Assembly (NCBI RefSeq): GCF_001425265.1
Contig: NZ_LMEC01000022.1
Span: 407,967 to 471,966, forward strand
From: Massilia sp. Root418
Lineage (GTDB): Bacteria; Pseudomonadota; Gammaproteobacteria; Burkholderiales; Burkholderiaceae_D
Length of the DNA: 64,000 nt
Direction: 5' to 3'
The translations under genes and the position numbers were made by a program. Each line of letters opens with the position of its first letter. The stretch's first letter is position 1. Below are positions 51,434 through 60,104 of this stretch, piece after piece. The notes under the pieces were generated by a model, which ran no database searches, had not been told where the DNA came from, and saw only the letters and a list, made by a program, of their open reading frames with translations.

Positions 51434-53317
51434 ATGACGACCGATACCGACGTGCCAGCGCGGCGCTCCGCGCTCCTGTTGACCGCCTTTTGCCTGCTGG
51501 CTGGGCAACTGGCCTTGCTGGCGCTGAGCATGCCGCTCAGCAAGGCGTTCAGCGGCGAGCACAGCCACTACATCGACCACCCCTACCATGTATATCAAGT
51601 CGAGGTGGGCAAGGCGCTGTTGGGGCAAGGACAGCTGGTGGGCTACGATCCGATGATGGCCGGCGGCCACCTGGGCGGCGTCAATGAAAACTTGAGTGCC
51701 AAGGTGCCGGTGCTATTGGCCGCCGCGCTTCCTGCGGCGCTGGCGCCTGGCCTGGTTTATACCTTGTACGTGCTGGCTTGCGCGCTGGCGGCCCCGCTGG
51801 CTGTGGTGCTGCTGGCGGGCTTGCTGCGCTGGCCGGCCCGCCACGCGGCGCTGGCGGCAGCGCTTGGGCTGGCGTTCTGGTGGGTCGGAGCGCTGCGCTG
51901 GTTTCACACTGCGGGTATGGTCAGCTTTGTCTTCTGCTGCTACGCCGCCTTGCCCTATGCAGCGTGGGTCTGGCAGCTGTGCGGTGCCGCCATGGGGCGC
52001 TGGCGCCTGGCTGCTAGCCTGGCCAGCGCTGGCGCACTTGGTGGCCTGGGCATCTGGTTCCACCCCCTGTTCCCAGTCTTGGTGGGCCTGATATTCATCG
52101 GTTTTGCCGCCTGTGGCGAGCGCCCTGCCTGGGGCCGGCTGCTGCTGCGCGGCGCGGCAGTGGGCGCCTCCGCCTTGCTGGTCAACATGCCATGGCTGGC
52201 GGCTGTGCAAGGCCAGCAGGATATTTCGGCCAATATGGCGCTGCTGCATCCCTATCAAAAGGTGGTGGGGCTGGCTTTTGCACTCAAGCCGGCGCTGGGG
52301 ATTTGGGGTGGCGAGTCGCTGGGCAATCCACTTAACCCGGTGTTGTTGCTGGTATGTGCCGGCGGCCTGTATTTCCTGTCCGCAGCGCAGCGCCGGCGCA
52401 TGCTGCCTTTTCTGCTGGGAGGGGTGCTGATGCTGGCGTTCGCTGCAGGCGGCGCCGCTCTGCCTGGTGTGGGACAGCTGCAACCGAACCGCTTCGCCGC
52501 GCCGGCGTTTTTGGCCATCGCATTGGCGGCGGCGTATTGCCTGGGCGCCGGCCTGGCCTGGCTCGGCGTGCCAGGCGGCCGTTACCCCAAACTGGTGCTG
52601 GCACTGGCTGGCGGCGCGCTGCTGCTGTACGTAGGCCGCGAGATGCTGCGCGAGGCGACTCCTGGAGCGCATGGTCACTACGGCCAGGCTTCGCACGAGC
52701 TGGCGGGCCCGCCGCAGGAGGTGCTGCAGCTGGAGGCATGGTTGCGCGAGCACACCACGGCCGAAGGCAGAATTTTGTTCGAAACTTCACTGGGACGCGT
52801 GCATGGCGGTGGTCACGTTGCCGGACTGGTGGCCTTGCATACCGGGCGCGAGCTGATAGGCGGAGCCTATCCGTTCTCCTTGCCCCTAGTGTCGTTCTGG
52901 GACCGCAGCGCGTTCGGCAAACCGATCGCGGACTTGACGCCGCAAAGGCTGTGGCAGGGTCTGGAACTGTACAACGTGGGCTGGGTGGCGGCACACTCGC
53001 CAGAGCTGCGCCGGGCGGTAGCTGCGCTGCCGCAGGCCAGCGCGGTGGCCGACATCGGCCCGGTGCGACTGTATAAGCTGAACCGGCCGCTGTCGTTCGC
53101 CGCCGCTGGCCAAGCCCGCATCGCCGCGCGCGCGGTCAACCGGCTTGAAGTGAGCGGCGCGTCCGGCGCCGATCTGGTGCTGCGCTACCATTGGCTGCCA
53201 GGTCTGGTTGCCAGCAACGGCGCCCGGCTTGAGCCCGCGCCGTCCGCGCCGGGTTTTCCGCCCTTTATTCGCGTGCGTAATCCGCCTGCGGCATTCGTCG
53301 TGTCGCTGCCGCGGTGA
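51434..53317 (+). CDS. Polytopic membrane protein, GT-C/GtrC-like
   Basis: A 627-residue inner-membrane protein with about ten hydrophobic helices in the first 420 residues and a soluble periplasmic C-terminal domain of about 200. The first periplasmic loop (GEHSHYIDHPYHVYQVEVGK, then YDPMMAGGHLGG) is conserved-looking and carries acidic residues. The overall build is that of GT-C glycosyltransferases. It lies beside gtrA and gtrB, so it may be the third member that moves the sugar from the lipid carrier to a glycan. The start at 51434 lacks a strong ribosome-binding site. Its last 53 bases overlap the end of the convergent gtrB. Confidence 0.72.
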   Translation: MTTDTDVPARRSALLLTAFCLLAGQLALLALSMPLSKAFSGEHSHYIDHPYHVYQVEVGKALLGQGQLVGYDPMMAGGHLGGVNENLSAKVPVLLAAALPAALAPGLVYTLYVLACALAAPLAVVLLAGLLRWPARHAALAAALGLAFWWVGALRWFHTAGMVSFVFCCYAALPYAAWVWQLCGAAMGRWRLAASLASAGALGGLGIWFHPLFPVLVGLIFIGFAACGERPAWGRLLLRGAAVGASALLVNMPWLAAVQGQQDISANMALLHPYQKVVGLAFALKPALGIWGGESLGNPLNPVLLLVCAGGLYFLSAAQRRRMLPFLLGGVLMLAFAAGGAALPGVGQLQPNRFAAPAFLAIALAAAYCLGAGLAWLGVPGGRYPKLVLALAGGALLLYVGREMLREATPGAHGHYGQASHELAGPPQEVLQLEAWLREHTTAEGRILFETSLGRVHGGGHVAGLVALHTGRELIGGAYPFSLPLVSFWDRSAFGKPIADLTPQRLWQGLELYNVGWVAAHSPELRRAVAALPQASAVADIGPVRLYKLNRPLSFAAAGQARIAARAVNRLEVSGASGADLVLRYHWLPGLVASNGARLEPAPSAPGFPPFIRVRNPPAAFVVSLPR

Positions 53318-54311
53318 GCGTTACGCTGGCGGGCGCGGCTTCGAAGCCGCGTCCGCAAACGGTTTCGACATGGAAGCGCGGCCGCCTCTTTGTCGACTCA
53401 TAGACCTTGGCCAAGTACTCGCCTATCACCCCCAGGCTCAGTAGCTGCACGCCGCCCAGGAAATACATCGGGATGACGACCGAAGCCCAGCCGGGCAAGG
53501 ACTGGTCGGTAAGCAGGCGCACCCACAAGGCCCAGCCTGCCAACGCCAGGCTGCCGAGCGAGACGAAGGCGCCCACCCTGGTAATCAGGCGCAGCGGGTA
53601 GGCAGTAAACGAGGTCACGCCCTGCCATGCCAACTCCAGCATCTTGCTCATCGGATATTTGGATTCGCCAGCGAAGCGCTCGGCCCGTTCGAATTCCACG
53701 ATGGCGGTCTGGAAGCCCAGCTGGTGCACCAGACCGCGCAAGAACAAATGGGTCTCGTCGTATTCCCGCAGGGTTTCGATGGCGCGCCGGCTCATCAGCC
53801 GGTAGTCGGCGTGGTTGTAGACGATATTCACGCCGAGGAAGGCCAGCAGCTTGTAGTAGCTCTCGGCTGTAAAACGTTTCAGGAAGGTGTCCGAGGTGCG
53901 CTTGCTGCGCACGGCGAACACGATTTCGCTGCCGGCTACATAGGCCGCCACCATTTTCGGGATGGCATCGAGGTCGTCCTGCAAGTCGGCGTCCAGGCTG
54001 ATCAGGATATCGCCCGGTGCGGTCAGCAGGCCGCACAGCAAGGCGTTCTGGTGGCCCCTATTACGGCTCAGCTTAATCCCGCAAATGTCGGGCTCGCTGG
54101 ATGCGCAAGCCGCAATCATGGCCCAGGTGCGGTCGCGGCTGCCATCGTCGACGAAGTAAATGGCGCTGTCCTCGGCCACCAGCCCCTGAGCCTTCATGCC
54201 CCCCAGCAGCACCGACAAGCGGCGTTGGGTTTCTGGCAGTACTTCCTGCTCGTTGTAACACGGCAGCACCAAGCTGAGGACAGGTTGGCTGCGGGCACGG
54301 GCTTGTTGCAT
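53265..54311 (-). CDS. GT2 undecaprenyl-phosphate sugar transferase (GtrB type)
   Basis: A 348-residue membrane-anchored glycosyltransferase. The GT-A domain has SLVLPCYNEQEVLPET, YFVDDGSRDRTW and the metal-binding DADLQDD. Two C-terminal transmembrane helices (LITRVGAFVSLGSLALAGWA and VVIPMYFLGGVQLLSLGVIG) identify the polyprenyl-phosphate transferase branch (GtrB, ArnC, DPM1). It loads a sugar, commonly glucose, onto undecaprenyl phosphate. It lies 13 bases after gtrA and overlaps the tail of the opposite gene. Confidence 0.9.
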   Translation of the reverse strand: MQQARARSQPVLSLVLPCYNEQEVLPETQRRLSVLLGGMKAQGLVAEDSAIYFVDDGSRDRTWAMIAACASSEPDICGIKLSRNRGHQNALLCGLLTAPGDILISLDADLQDDLDAIPKMVAAYVAGSEIVFAVRSKRTSDTFLKRFTAESYYKLLAFLGVNIVYNHADYRLMSRRAIETLREYDETHLFLRGLVHQLGFQTAIVEFERAERFAGESKYPMSKMLELAWQGVTSFTAYPLRLITRVGAFVSLGSLALAGWALWVRLLTDQSLPGWASVVIPMYFLGGVQLLSLGVIGEYLAKVYESTKRRPRFHVETVCGRGFEAAPASVTLTAAATRRMPQADYARE

Positions 54312-54324
54312 GGCGATCGATTCT

Positions 54325-54735
54325 TTAAGAAGGGTAGGGACTGGATGCGGGGGCCGGACGCTTGAAGACGAGGAAACGGCTGCCCAGATAGAATAATGCC
54401 GTATAAGGCGGCATGCCGGCTAGTTGGGCCAGGAACGAGCCTGCGCCCAGCAGTTGCAGCGCGGCCAGCGTGGTCGCTAGATTGGCTGTGTACGCGACGG
54501 CGAATACGGCCCCGAAGCGCCAAGCGGCTGGCCAGACCGGACCGGTGTGGCGGAAGGTCCAGGCGCGATTGCAGAAGAAGCTGAACAACAGCCCCAGCCC
54601 GTAGCCGGTCGCGTTGGCTGCCACGTCGTGCACACCCAGGCGTTGGCAAATGAAGATGGTGCCCATGCCGACCATGGTGTTGGCCATGCCGACCAGCAGA
54701 AAGCGGAGCAGGGAGCCGGGCAGGCGTGGCATCAT
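54325..54735 (-). CDS. GtrA-like flippase protein
   Basis: A 136-residue protein with four transmembrane helices. FLLVGMANTMVGMGTIFICQ, ATGYGLGLLFSFFCNRAWTF and the final YLGSRFLVFK are the GtrA pattern. GtrA proteins help flip undecaprenyl-linked sugars made by GtrB. The ATG at 54735 overlaps the galE stop codon (ATGA), so the three genes galE, gtrA and gtrB form one translationally linked unit. Confidence 0.9.
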   Translation of the reverse strand: MMPRLPGSLLRFLLVGMANTMVGMGTIFICQRLGVHDVAANATGYGLGLLFSFFCNRAWTFRHTGPVWPAAWRFGAVFAVAYTANLATTLAALQLLGAGSFLAQLAGMPPYTALFYLGSRFLVFKRPAPASSPYPS

Positions 54736-55733
54736 GGCGTGGCGCAGGATTGGTAGCGCCAGGCGTCGCGACACATCTGGTCGATGGCGCGCCCGGCCTT
54801 CCAGCCCAGTTCGCGCTCGGCGCGCGACGGGTCGGCGTAGCACTGCGCCACGTCGCCGGGGCGGCGCGGGCCGATCTGGTACGGAACGTCGCGACCGCTG
54901 GCGGCAGCGAAAGCTTGCACCATCTCCAGCACGCTGTAGCCGCGCCCGGTGCCCAGGTTGTAGGTTAGCAGGCCTGGCTCCTGCGCCAGGCGCGCCAGTG
55001 TGCGCACGTGGCCCAGCGCCAGGTCGGTCACGTGGATGTAATCGCGCACGCCGGTGCCGTCCGGGGTCGGGTAGTCATTGCCGTGCACCGAAAGCAGCGG
55101 GCGCTCACCGGCCGCCACCTGCGCCACGTACGGCAGCAGGTTGTTCGGCGGTCCATTCGGGGTTTCGCCGATCAGGCCGCTTTCATGTGCGCCCACGGGA
55201 TTGAAATAGCGCAGGATCGCCACCCGCCATTGCGGGTCCGACCGGTACAGGTCGCGCAGCATCTCTTCTATCATCAGCTTGCTGCGGCCGTAGGGATTGG
55301 TGGCCGACAGCGGGAAGTCTTCCGTGATGGGCACGCTGGCCGGGTCGCCGTAGACAGTGGCGGACGAGCTGAACACCAAGGTGCGCACGCCGGCTTCGGC
55401 CATGGTCTCAAACAGCACCAGGCTGCCGGCCACGTTGTTGTCGTAGTATTCCAGCGGCTTGCTGACCGACTCGCCCACCGCCTTCAGCCCGGCGAAGTGG
55501 ATCACGGCGTCGATGGCGTGTTCGCGGAACACTGCGCGCAGCGCGGCGCGGTCGCGCACGTCGGCCTGCACCAGCGGAAAGCCGCGCCCGGCGATGCGCT
55601 CCACGCGTTGCTGCACCGCCGCCTGCGCGTTGCTCAGGTTGTCGAGGACGACGATGTCGTGGCCTTCGGCCAACAGTTCGACGCAGGTGTGCGAGCCGAT
55701 GTAACCCAGCCCGCCGGTAACGAGTATTTTCAT
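54732..55733 (-). CDS. galE: UDP-glucose 4-epimerase
   Basis: A 333-residue NAD-dependent epimerase interconverting UDP-glucose and UDP-galactose. It has the TGGLGYIGSH nucleotide motif, Ser124 in SSSATVYG, and the catalytic Tyr148 and Lys152 in NPYGRSK. The C-terminal half keeps the GTGVRDYIHVTDLALGH and NLGTGRGYSVLEM blocks typical of GalE. It is the first gene of the galE-gtrA-gtrB unit and would supply UDP-galactose for the surface glycan and for use of galactose from the GH35 pathway. Confidence 0.95.
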   Translation of the reverse strand: MKILVTGGLGYIGSHTCVELLAEGHDIVVLDNLSNAQAAVQQRVERIAGRGFPLVQADVRDRAALRAVFREHAIDAVIHFAGLKAVGESVSKPLEYYDNNVAGSLVLFETMAEAGVRTLVFSSSATVYGDPASVPITEDFPLSATNPYGRSKLMIEEMLRDLYRSDPQWRVAILRYFNPVGAHESGLIGETPNGPPNNLLPYVAQVAAGERPLLSVHGNDYPTPDGTGVRDYIHVTDLALGHVRTLARLAQEPGLLTYNLGTGRGYSVLEMVQAFAAASGRDVPYQIGPRRPGDVAQCYADPSRAERELGWKAGRAIDQMCRDAWRYQSCATP

Positions 55734-55889
55734 AGCATGTCCCTGGTAAAAAGCATTCAGCGACGATAATAAATTGTTACGCTTTCTTTGCCTACCGTTT
55801 TTGCCAAAAGGGACGGGGCCAGCGCTTTACCTTGTGCTGGATGGCAATTTGAGCAACACTACGGCTGAGCATCTATTTTCCCTTTCAGC

Positions 55890-57059
55890 ATGTCTACAAA
55901 TAGCGCGGTGTCCGCCGACACTGAAGAAATTCTTCCATTGACCGGGCTGCGTTTTATCGCGGCGCTGTACGTCTTCATTTTCCACATTCAGCTGCGCTGG
56001 CCGCTGGCGCCGGAATCCGCATTCCTGACCAACCTGCTTGGGCAGGGCGCCATCGGCATGAGCTTGTTTTTCATCCTGTCGGGCTTCGTCCTGGCCAAGC
56101 GCTATCACAGCGGCAAGGACAGTTTTAAGGACTACATCGTCAACCGCTTCGCGCGGATTTATCCGGTGTATGTGGTTGCCGCCCTTTTGACAGTGCCGTG
56201 GATGGGCGTCGACTTCAACGCGGAATCCGCCTACGGAAGTGTGCGCCACTTGCTGACTGCCGCGATGCTGGTGCTGGCCGAATTGCTGGTGATACAGGCT
56301 TGGTTCCCCCAGCTGTTCCACATGTGGAATAACGGCGGCAGCTGGTCTATTTCCGTGGAAGTATGCTGCTATCTGCTGCTGCCCCTCATCCTGGCCAGGG
56401 TAGTGGTGTTGGGCGACGCGGGGCTGCGCCGCTTGGCGCTGGCCGCGTATGCACTGGCATTGTTGCCGGGTATGGTGCTGGTGCTGCTGGGCGGCGACTA
56501 CCTGGTCTTTTACAGTTTGCCTATCTACCGCTTGCCCGAATTCACCATGGGCGTGTGCACTTTGGAGATATTGCGCCGAGGCTTGCTGTCGCGGCGCCTG
56601 GCGCTGCTGCTGCACATTCCGGCGCTGGCGCTGCTGACTGTTTATCTGGGCCTGGCAGGAAACCGCCTTCCGGGATGGATCACGCACAACTGGATTGTGC
56701 TGCCCGTGATAGCCCTGACCATCTACGCGGTAACCCAGGGCGGCGTGCTGGCGAAGTTGCTCGGCAACCGGCTGCTGGTGTGGTGCGGCCACATCAGCTA
56801 CTCCTTCTACTCTTTCCAGATGCTGTTGCTGCTGGTGCTCAAATCGCATCACGCAGCCATCGTCGCCTACTTGCCGCTGCTGCGGGATAACCGCATGCTG
56901 CTGCTGGCGGCCTTCGCCGTACTGATGGCGCTGTCGGCGTTCGGTTACCATTGCATCGAAGAGCCGTGCCGCAAATGGATCAGGCGGCGCGGCAAATCGC
57001 ATTGGGGGCTTGGCCGCCCCACGGCGTTAGCAGCGCGAGCCGCGGAATCCGCGCAATAG
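55890..57059 (+). CDS. Acyltransferase family 3 membrane protein
   Basis: A 389-residue integral membrane O-acyltransferase. The N-terminal LTGLRFIAALYVFIFHIQLR contains the family RFxAA-type start with His in helix 1. SLFFILSGFVLAKRY and YIVNRFARIYPVYV are the standard second and third motifs. About ten helices follow. Such enzymes acetylate sugars of O-antigens and exopolysaccharides. It is the only plus-strand gene inside the glycan cluster, and its last 33 bases overlap the end of the convergent methyltransferase gene. Confidence 0.9.
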   Translation: MSTNSAVSADTEEILPLTGLRFIAALYVFIFHIQLRWPLAPESAFLTNLLGQGAIGMSLFFILSGFVLAKRYHSGKDSFKDYIVNRFARIYPVYVVAALLTVPWMGVDFNAESAYGSVRHLLTAAMLVLAELLVIQAWFPQLFHMWNNGGSWSISVEVCCYLLLPLILARVVVLGDAGLRRLALAAYALALLPGMVLVLLGGDYLVFYSLPIYRLPEFTMGVCTLEILRRGLLSRRLALLLHIPALALLTVYLGLAGNRLPGWITHNWIVLPVIALTIYAVTQGGVLAKLLGNRLLVWCGHISYSFYSFQMLLLLVLKSHHAAIVAYLPLLRDNRMLLLAAFAVLMALSAFGYHCIEEPCRKWIRRRGKSHWGLGRPTALAARAAESAQ

Positions 57060-57974
57060 CTCCCGGTCGGACAGCGGTTCGCCGTGCAGGCGGCCGAAGA
57101 AATAGAAGCCGGAAGCGGCATCGTAGTTGCACTGGTTGCCATGCACCAGGTAATCCAGCCAGCGCAGCGGATAGGTCCCAAGGAGCCCGGCAAGCTTGAG
57201 CCAACGCCGCGTGCCCGGGCGGTCGGACAAGGCGGCCAGCGCATAGCGCATTATCTGTCCGGCGCTGGTGCCGGTACCTGCGGTGGTGCCGCTACGCAGT
57301 TCCGCGAAATGGCGGAACAGGCGCCGGTGTCCCAGGTGGGTGAAGCGGGTGAAATCGTACTCGCGCATGTGCACCGGCTGCATAAACGGCGTTTCGGCGT
57401 ACACATATCCCGCCGGCTTGAGCACGCGGCGTATCTCCTCCACACAGCGGTAGGGATCGAGAACATGCTCCAGCACCGCGCAGGCGACGCAGGCGTCGAA
57501 GCTGTGCGCCTCGAAGGGGAGATCGTGCGCGTCCGCGATGCAGCTGACATGTTTGCCGAACGCGACGTCGGTATAGACCACGTTGCCAGGCAACATGCGT
57601 TCGCCGGCTCCTATGACGAGTATGCGCGCCTCTGGCTGCTCGGCCAGGATGGCCGCAACTGCATCGCTCACGCCAAAGTCGCGCCGGGGCGGTTCGGCGT
57701 CCATTAACCGCATCATCGCGTGGTGGTAGAGCCGGCGCAGTCCGCTGCTGCGGTCCAGATTGCCGTCGTAGCCGCTGGCGCCGTCATAGCCGCCATAGCT
57801 GTCCTGCGGCAGGTAGTCGGCCTCGCTGAACACGCTGTTGCTGTGATGGAGCAGGACGGGAATGCCGTGCACGATGGGATAGACATGCTCGCATTGCACG
57901 CAGCGCCAATTCACCAGGGCCGTCTTATGCACCGGGCAGGCGTAGGACACAGGAAACTGCAACGCTTCACTCAT
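57027..57974 (-). CDS. SAM-dependent methyltransferase with N-terminal zinc ribbon
   Basis: A 315-residue class I methyltransferase. The first 40 residues form a Trm112-like zinc ribbon (CPVHK and CVQCEHVYPIVHGIPVL). The SAM domain is at about 110-230, with ILVIGAGERMLP as motif I and FDACVACAVLEHVLDP and RVLKPAGYVYAETPF as later motifs. Its place in a glycan cluster suggests a sugar or lipid-carrier substrate, but none can be named. Confidence 0.85.
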   Translation of the reverse strand: MSEALQFPVSYACPVHKTALVNWRCVQCEHVYPIVHGIPVLLHHSNSVFSEADYLPQDSYGGYDGASGYDGNLDRSSGLRRLYHHAMMRLMDAEPPRRDFGVSDAVAAILAEQPEARILVIGAGERMLPGNVVYTDVAFGKHVSCIADAHDLPFEAHSFDACVACAVLEHVLDPYRCVEEIRRVLKPAGYVYAETPFMQPVHMREYDFTRFTHLGHRRLFRHFAELRSGTTAGTGTSAGQIMRYALAALSDRPGTRRWLKLAGLLGTYPLRWLDYLVHGNQCNYDAASGFYFFGRLHGEPLSDRELLRGFRGSRC

Positions 57975-58042
57975 GGCATTCCCTCAGCGTGGAACTGAAG
58001 GTTGACTATATCACCACACCGGCCGGTCTAGCTCGGCCGCCA

Positions 58043-59125
58043 TCAAATACTGTGCAAATAGGTGTCTTTGAACACGCGCAGCAACAGCCGGGCCTGTTCC
58101 TCCATGGAATAGCGCTCTTGCACGGAGGCGCGGGCCGCGCGGCCCATGGCGGCGCGCAGCGCCGGTTCGCGCAGCGCTTCCAGGTAGCGCATCCAGTCCT
58201 CGTGGCTGGAAGCCAGGAAGCCGTTCTCGCCTTGCCGCACCAGCGGTTCGTAGGAAGGGATGGGCGTAGCGATGACAGGAAGGCCTATGCACATCTTCAT
58301 GCTCAGCCGGTTCTCCGACTTCACCTGCCAGCTGGGCGCTGGCAGGCCGGTGTCGGTGCCGGCGCCATGGCCGGTGTCCACCGGGATAATGCCGATGTCG
58401 GCTTGCCGCATCATCTCGTACACGCCGTTGGGGTGCCAGGCCACGCAGCGGATGCGGCGGTTGGCCAGAAAGCGCAGGTAGGTCCAGCCGCGGCCCTGAT
58501 CTGCGGCGCGCGCCAGTTGCCACTTGGCCTCGCGCATGCGCTGCAAGGGTTGTCCCGCAGGGCGGTAGCGCCCGACGATGGTCACCTGCAGCCACGGCGG
58601 CGGTTCGGCTATCACCGGCAGCCGGTCCAGCTGGGCCGAGGTCACCAGCACCGCGCGCAGCGGGTGGGCAGCCGTGGCGCGTCGGTGGCCCCAGTCACCC
58701 TTGTGCACTTCGGGCCGTTCGATGCCGTCGTGTACCACGTGGATCTTGTGCTGCAGGGCGGCCGGGTACAGGCTTTTCAGGAATTCGGTCACCGTAACAG
58801 TGGCGTCGGTGGCGGCCGCCATCGGCGCGTTGACCAGGTCGCACACGCAGTACACCGTGCGTATGCCAGCCTGGCCCAGCTGCTGCGCCAGCGCCACGGC
58901 GCTGGGACCTTGCACCTTCTGGAATACCACCAGGTCGAAGCCGCCGGCCACGATGGACGGCAGCAGGCCGTCCAGGTTGGGCGTTTCGGTGGCGGTGGCG
59001 GGTTCGAAGACAATGTGCGGCTCGCAGCCGGCTGCGCGCAGCAGCGGGAACATGTTGAGCGCCGCCACCCGGGTGCTGGGGATGGGGCGGGCCGAATTGG
59101 ACAGCAGGATGAAACCGATTTTCAT
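58043..59125 (-). CDS. GT4-type glycosyltransferase
   Basis: A 360-residue GT-B fold glycosyltransferase. The N-terminal domain starts MKIGFILLSNSARPIPSTRV. The C-terminal domain has a nucleotide-sugar binding region (SENRLSMKMCIGLPVIATPI, SYEPLVRQGENGFLAS), with the EX7E-like motif partly replaced. The donor and acceptor are unknown. It starts 8 bases after the upstream GT2 gene, within the same minus-strand operon. Confidence 0.85.
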   Translation of the reverse strand: MKIGFILLSNSARPIPSTRVAALNMFPLLRAAGCEPHIVFEPATATETPNLDGLLPSIVAGGFDLVVFQKVQGPSAVALAQQLGQAGIRTVYCVCDLVNAPMAAATDATVTVTEFLKSLYPAALQHKIHVVHDGIERPEVHKGDWGHRRATAAHPLRAVLVTSAQLDRLPVIAEPPPWLQVTIVGRYRPAGQPLQRMREAKWQLARAADQGRGWTYLRFLANRRIRCVAWHPNGVYEMMRQADIGIIPVDTGHGAGTDTGLPAPSWQVKSENRLSMKMCIGLPVIATPIPSYEPLVRQGENGFLASSHEDWMRYLEALREPALRAAMGRAARASVQERYSMEEQARLLLRVFKDTYLHSI

Positions 59126-59132
59126 GCGGCAC

Positions 59133-60104
59133 TCATTTGCCCGCCATGCCCAGCGCCGCCAGCAGGCGCTTGGCGCCGTCGCGCCGGATGCCGAGCGTGC
59201 TTGCCATGGCCAGCAGCGCGGCGCGCGGCTTGCGGGTATGGCGCGCGGCTGTCCACAGGCAGGCGCTCGCGCGGCTGTCGCCGTGCACGTACAGCTGGTA
59301 GGCGGCCGACCACAGGGCTTCGCTCCAGCGCGCGCGCTGCGCGGGGTTCAGCGCATCGGCGCTCAGCCAGCGGTCGTGGATCAGGAACAGCGTGTAGCAG
59401 TGTGCGGCGGACGGGCGCACAAAGGTGGTGCGCACGATGGAGGTGGAAACAATGCGGTAGTGCGCCACCGGCCCCGGCTCGTAGGCGAAGTCGTAGGCGG
59501 CGGCCAGGCGCAGCCACATGTCGTAGTCCTCGTACGTCAGCCGTTCGTCGTAGTAGCCGGCGTCGGCCAAGGCCTGGCGCCGTATCAGCGTGGCCATGGC
59601 GGGAATGAAGTTGCCGTCGGCCAGCGCGGAGAACACCTGGCCCGACGGCGGCTGGAAATCGGGCCGGTGCTGCTCGATGAAGCGCAGCGGCAGCGGTTTG
59701 CCTTCCTCGTCCATCTGCCAGGCGTCGGAATACAGCACCGCCACGCTGGCGCTCTGGGCGCGCATGGCGGCCAGCTGGCGCTCGATCTTGTCCGGCGCCC
59801 ACATGTCGTCGGTGGCGATCATGCTGATGAACTCACCGCGCGCGCCGGCGATGGCTTCGTTCAGGGTGGCGCAGATGCCGGCATTCTTCGCGTGGCGGAT
59901 GAAGCGCGCGTCCGGCCGGTGTTCGGCCAGCCAGGCGGCGATCAGGTCGGCCGAGTCGTCGCGCGAGCAGTCGTCGGTGACGATCAGCTCGAAGTCCTGG
60001 CAGGTCTGGGCGCGGATGCTGTCCAGGCAGGCGTGCAGAAACCGCGCGTGGTTGTAGCACAGCGCGATGACGGTGACAGCTGGTCTGGCGGACTGCGTTG
60101 TCAT
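59133..60104 (-). CDS. GT2 glycosyltransferase
   Basis: A 323-residue cytoplasmic GT-A family 2 glycosyltransferase. Motifs are VTVIALCYNHARFLHACLDS, LIVTDDCSRDDSADL, the metal-binding ATDDMW, and LTYEDYDMWLRLA, the ED acid-base motif of the family. The ATG at 60104 overlaps the stop codon of the aminotransferase gene (ATGA), showing translational coupling. The sugar it transfers may be the amino-deoxy sugar made by its two upstream neighbours. Confidence 0.9.
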   Translation of the reverse strand: MTTQSARPAVTVIALCYNHARFLHACLDSIRAQTCQDFELIVTDDCSRDDSADLIAAWLAEHRPDARFIRHAKNAGICATLNEAIAGARGEFISMIATDDMWAPDKIERQLAAMRAQSASVAVLYSDAWQMDEEGKPLPLRFIEQHRPDFQPPSGQVFSALADGNFIPAMATLIRRQALADAGYYDERLTYEDYDMWLRLAAAYDFAYEPGPVAHYRIVSTSIVRTTFVRPSAAHCYTLFLIHDRWLSADALNPAQRARWSEALWSAAYQLYVHGDSRASACLWTAARHTRKPRAALLAMASTLGIRRDGAKRLLAALGMAGK

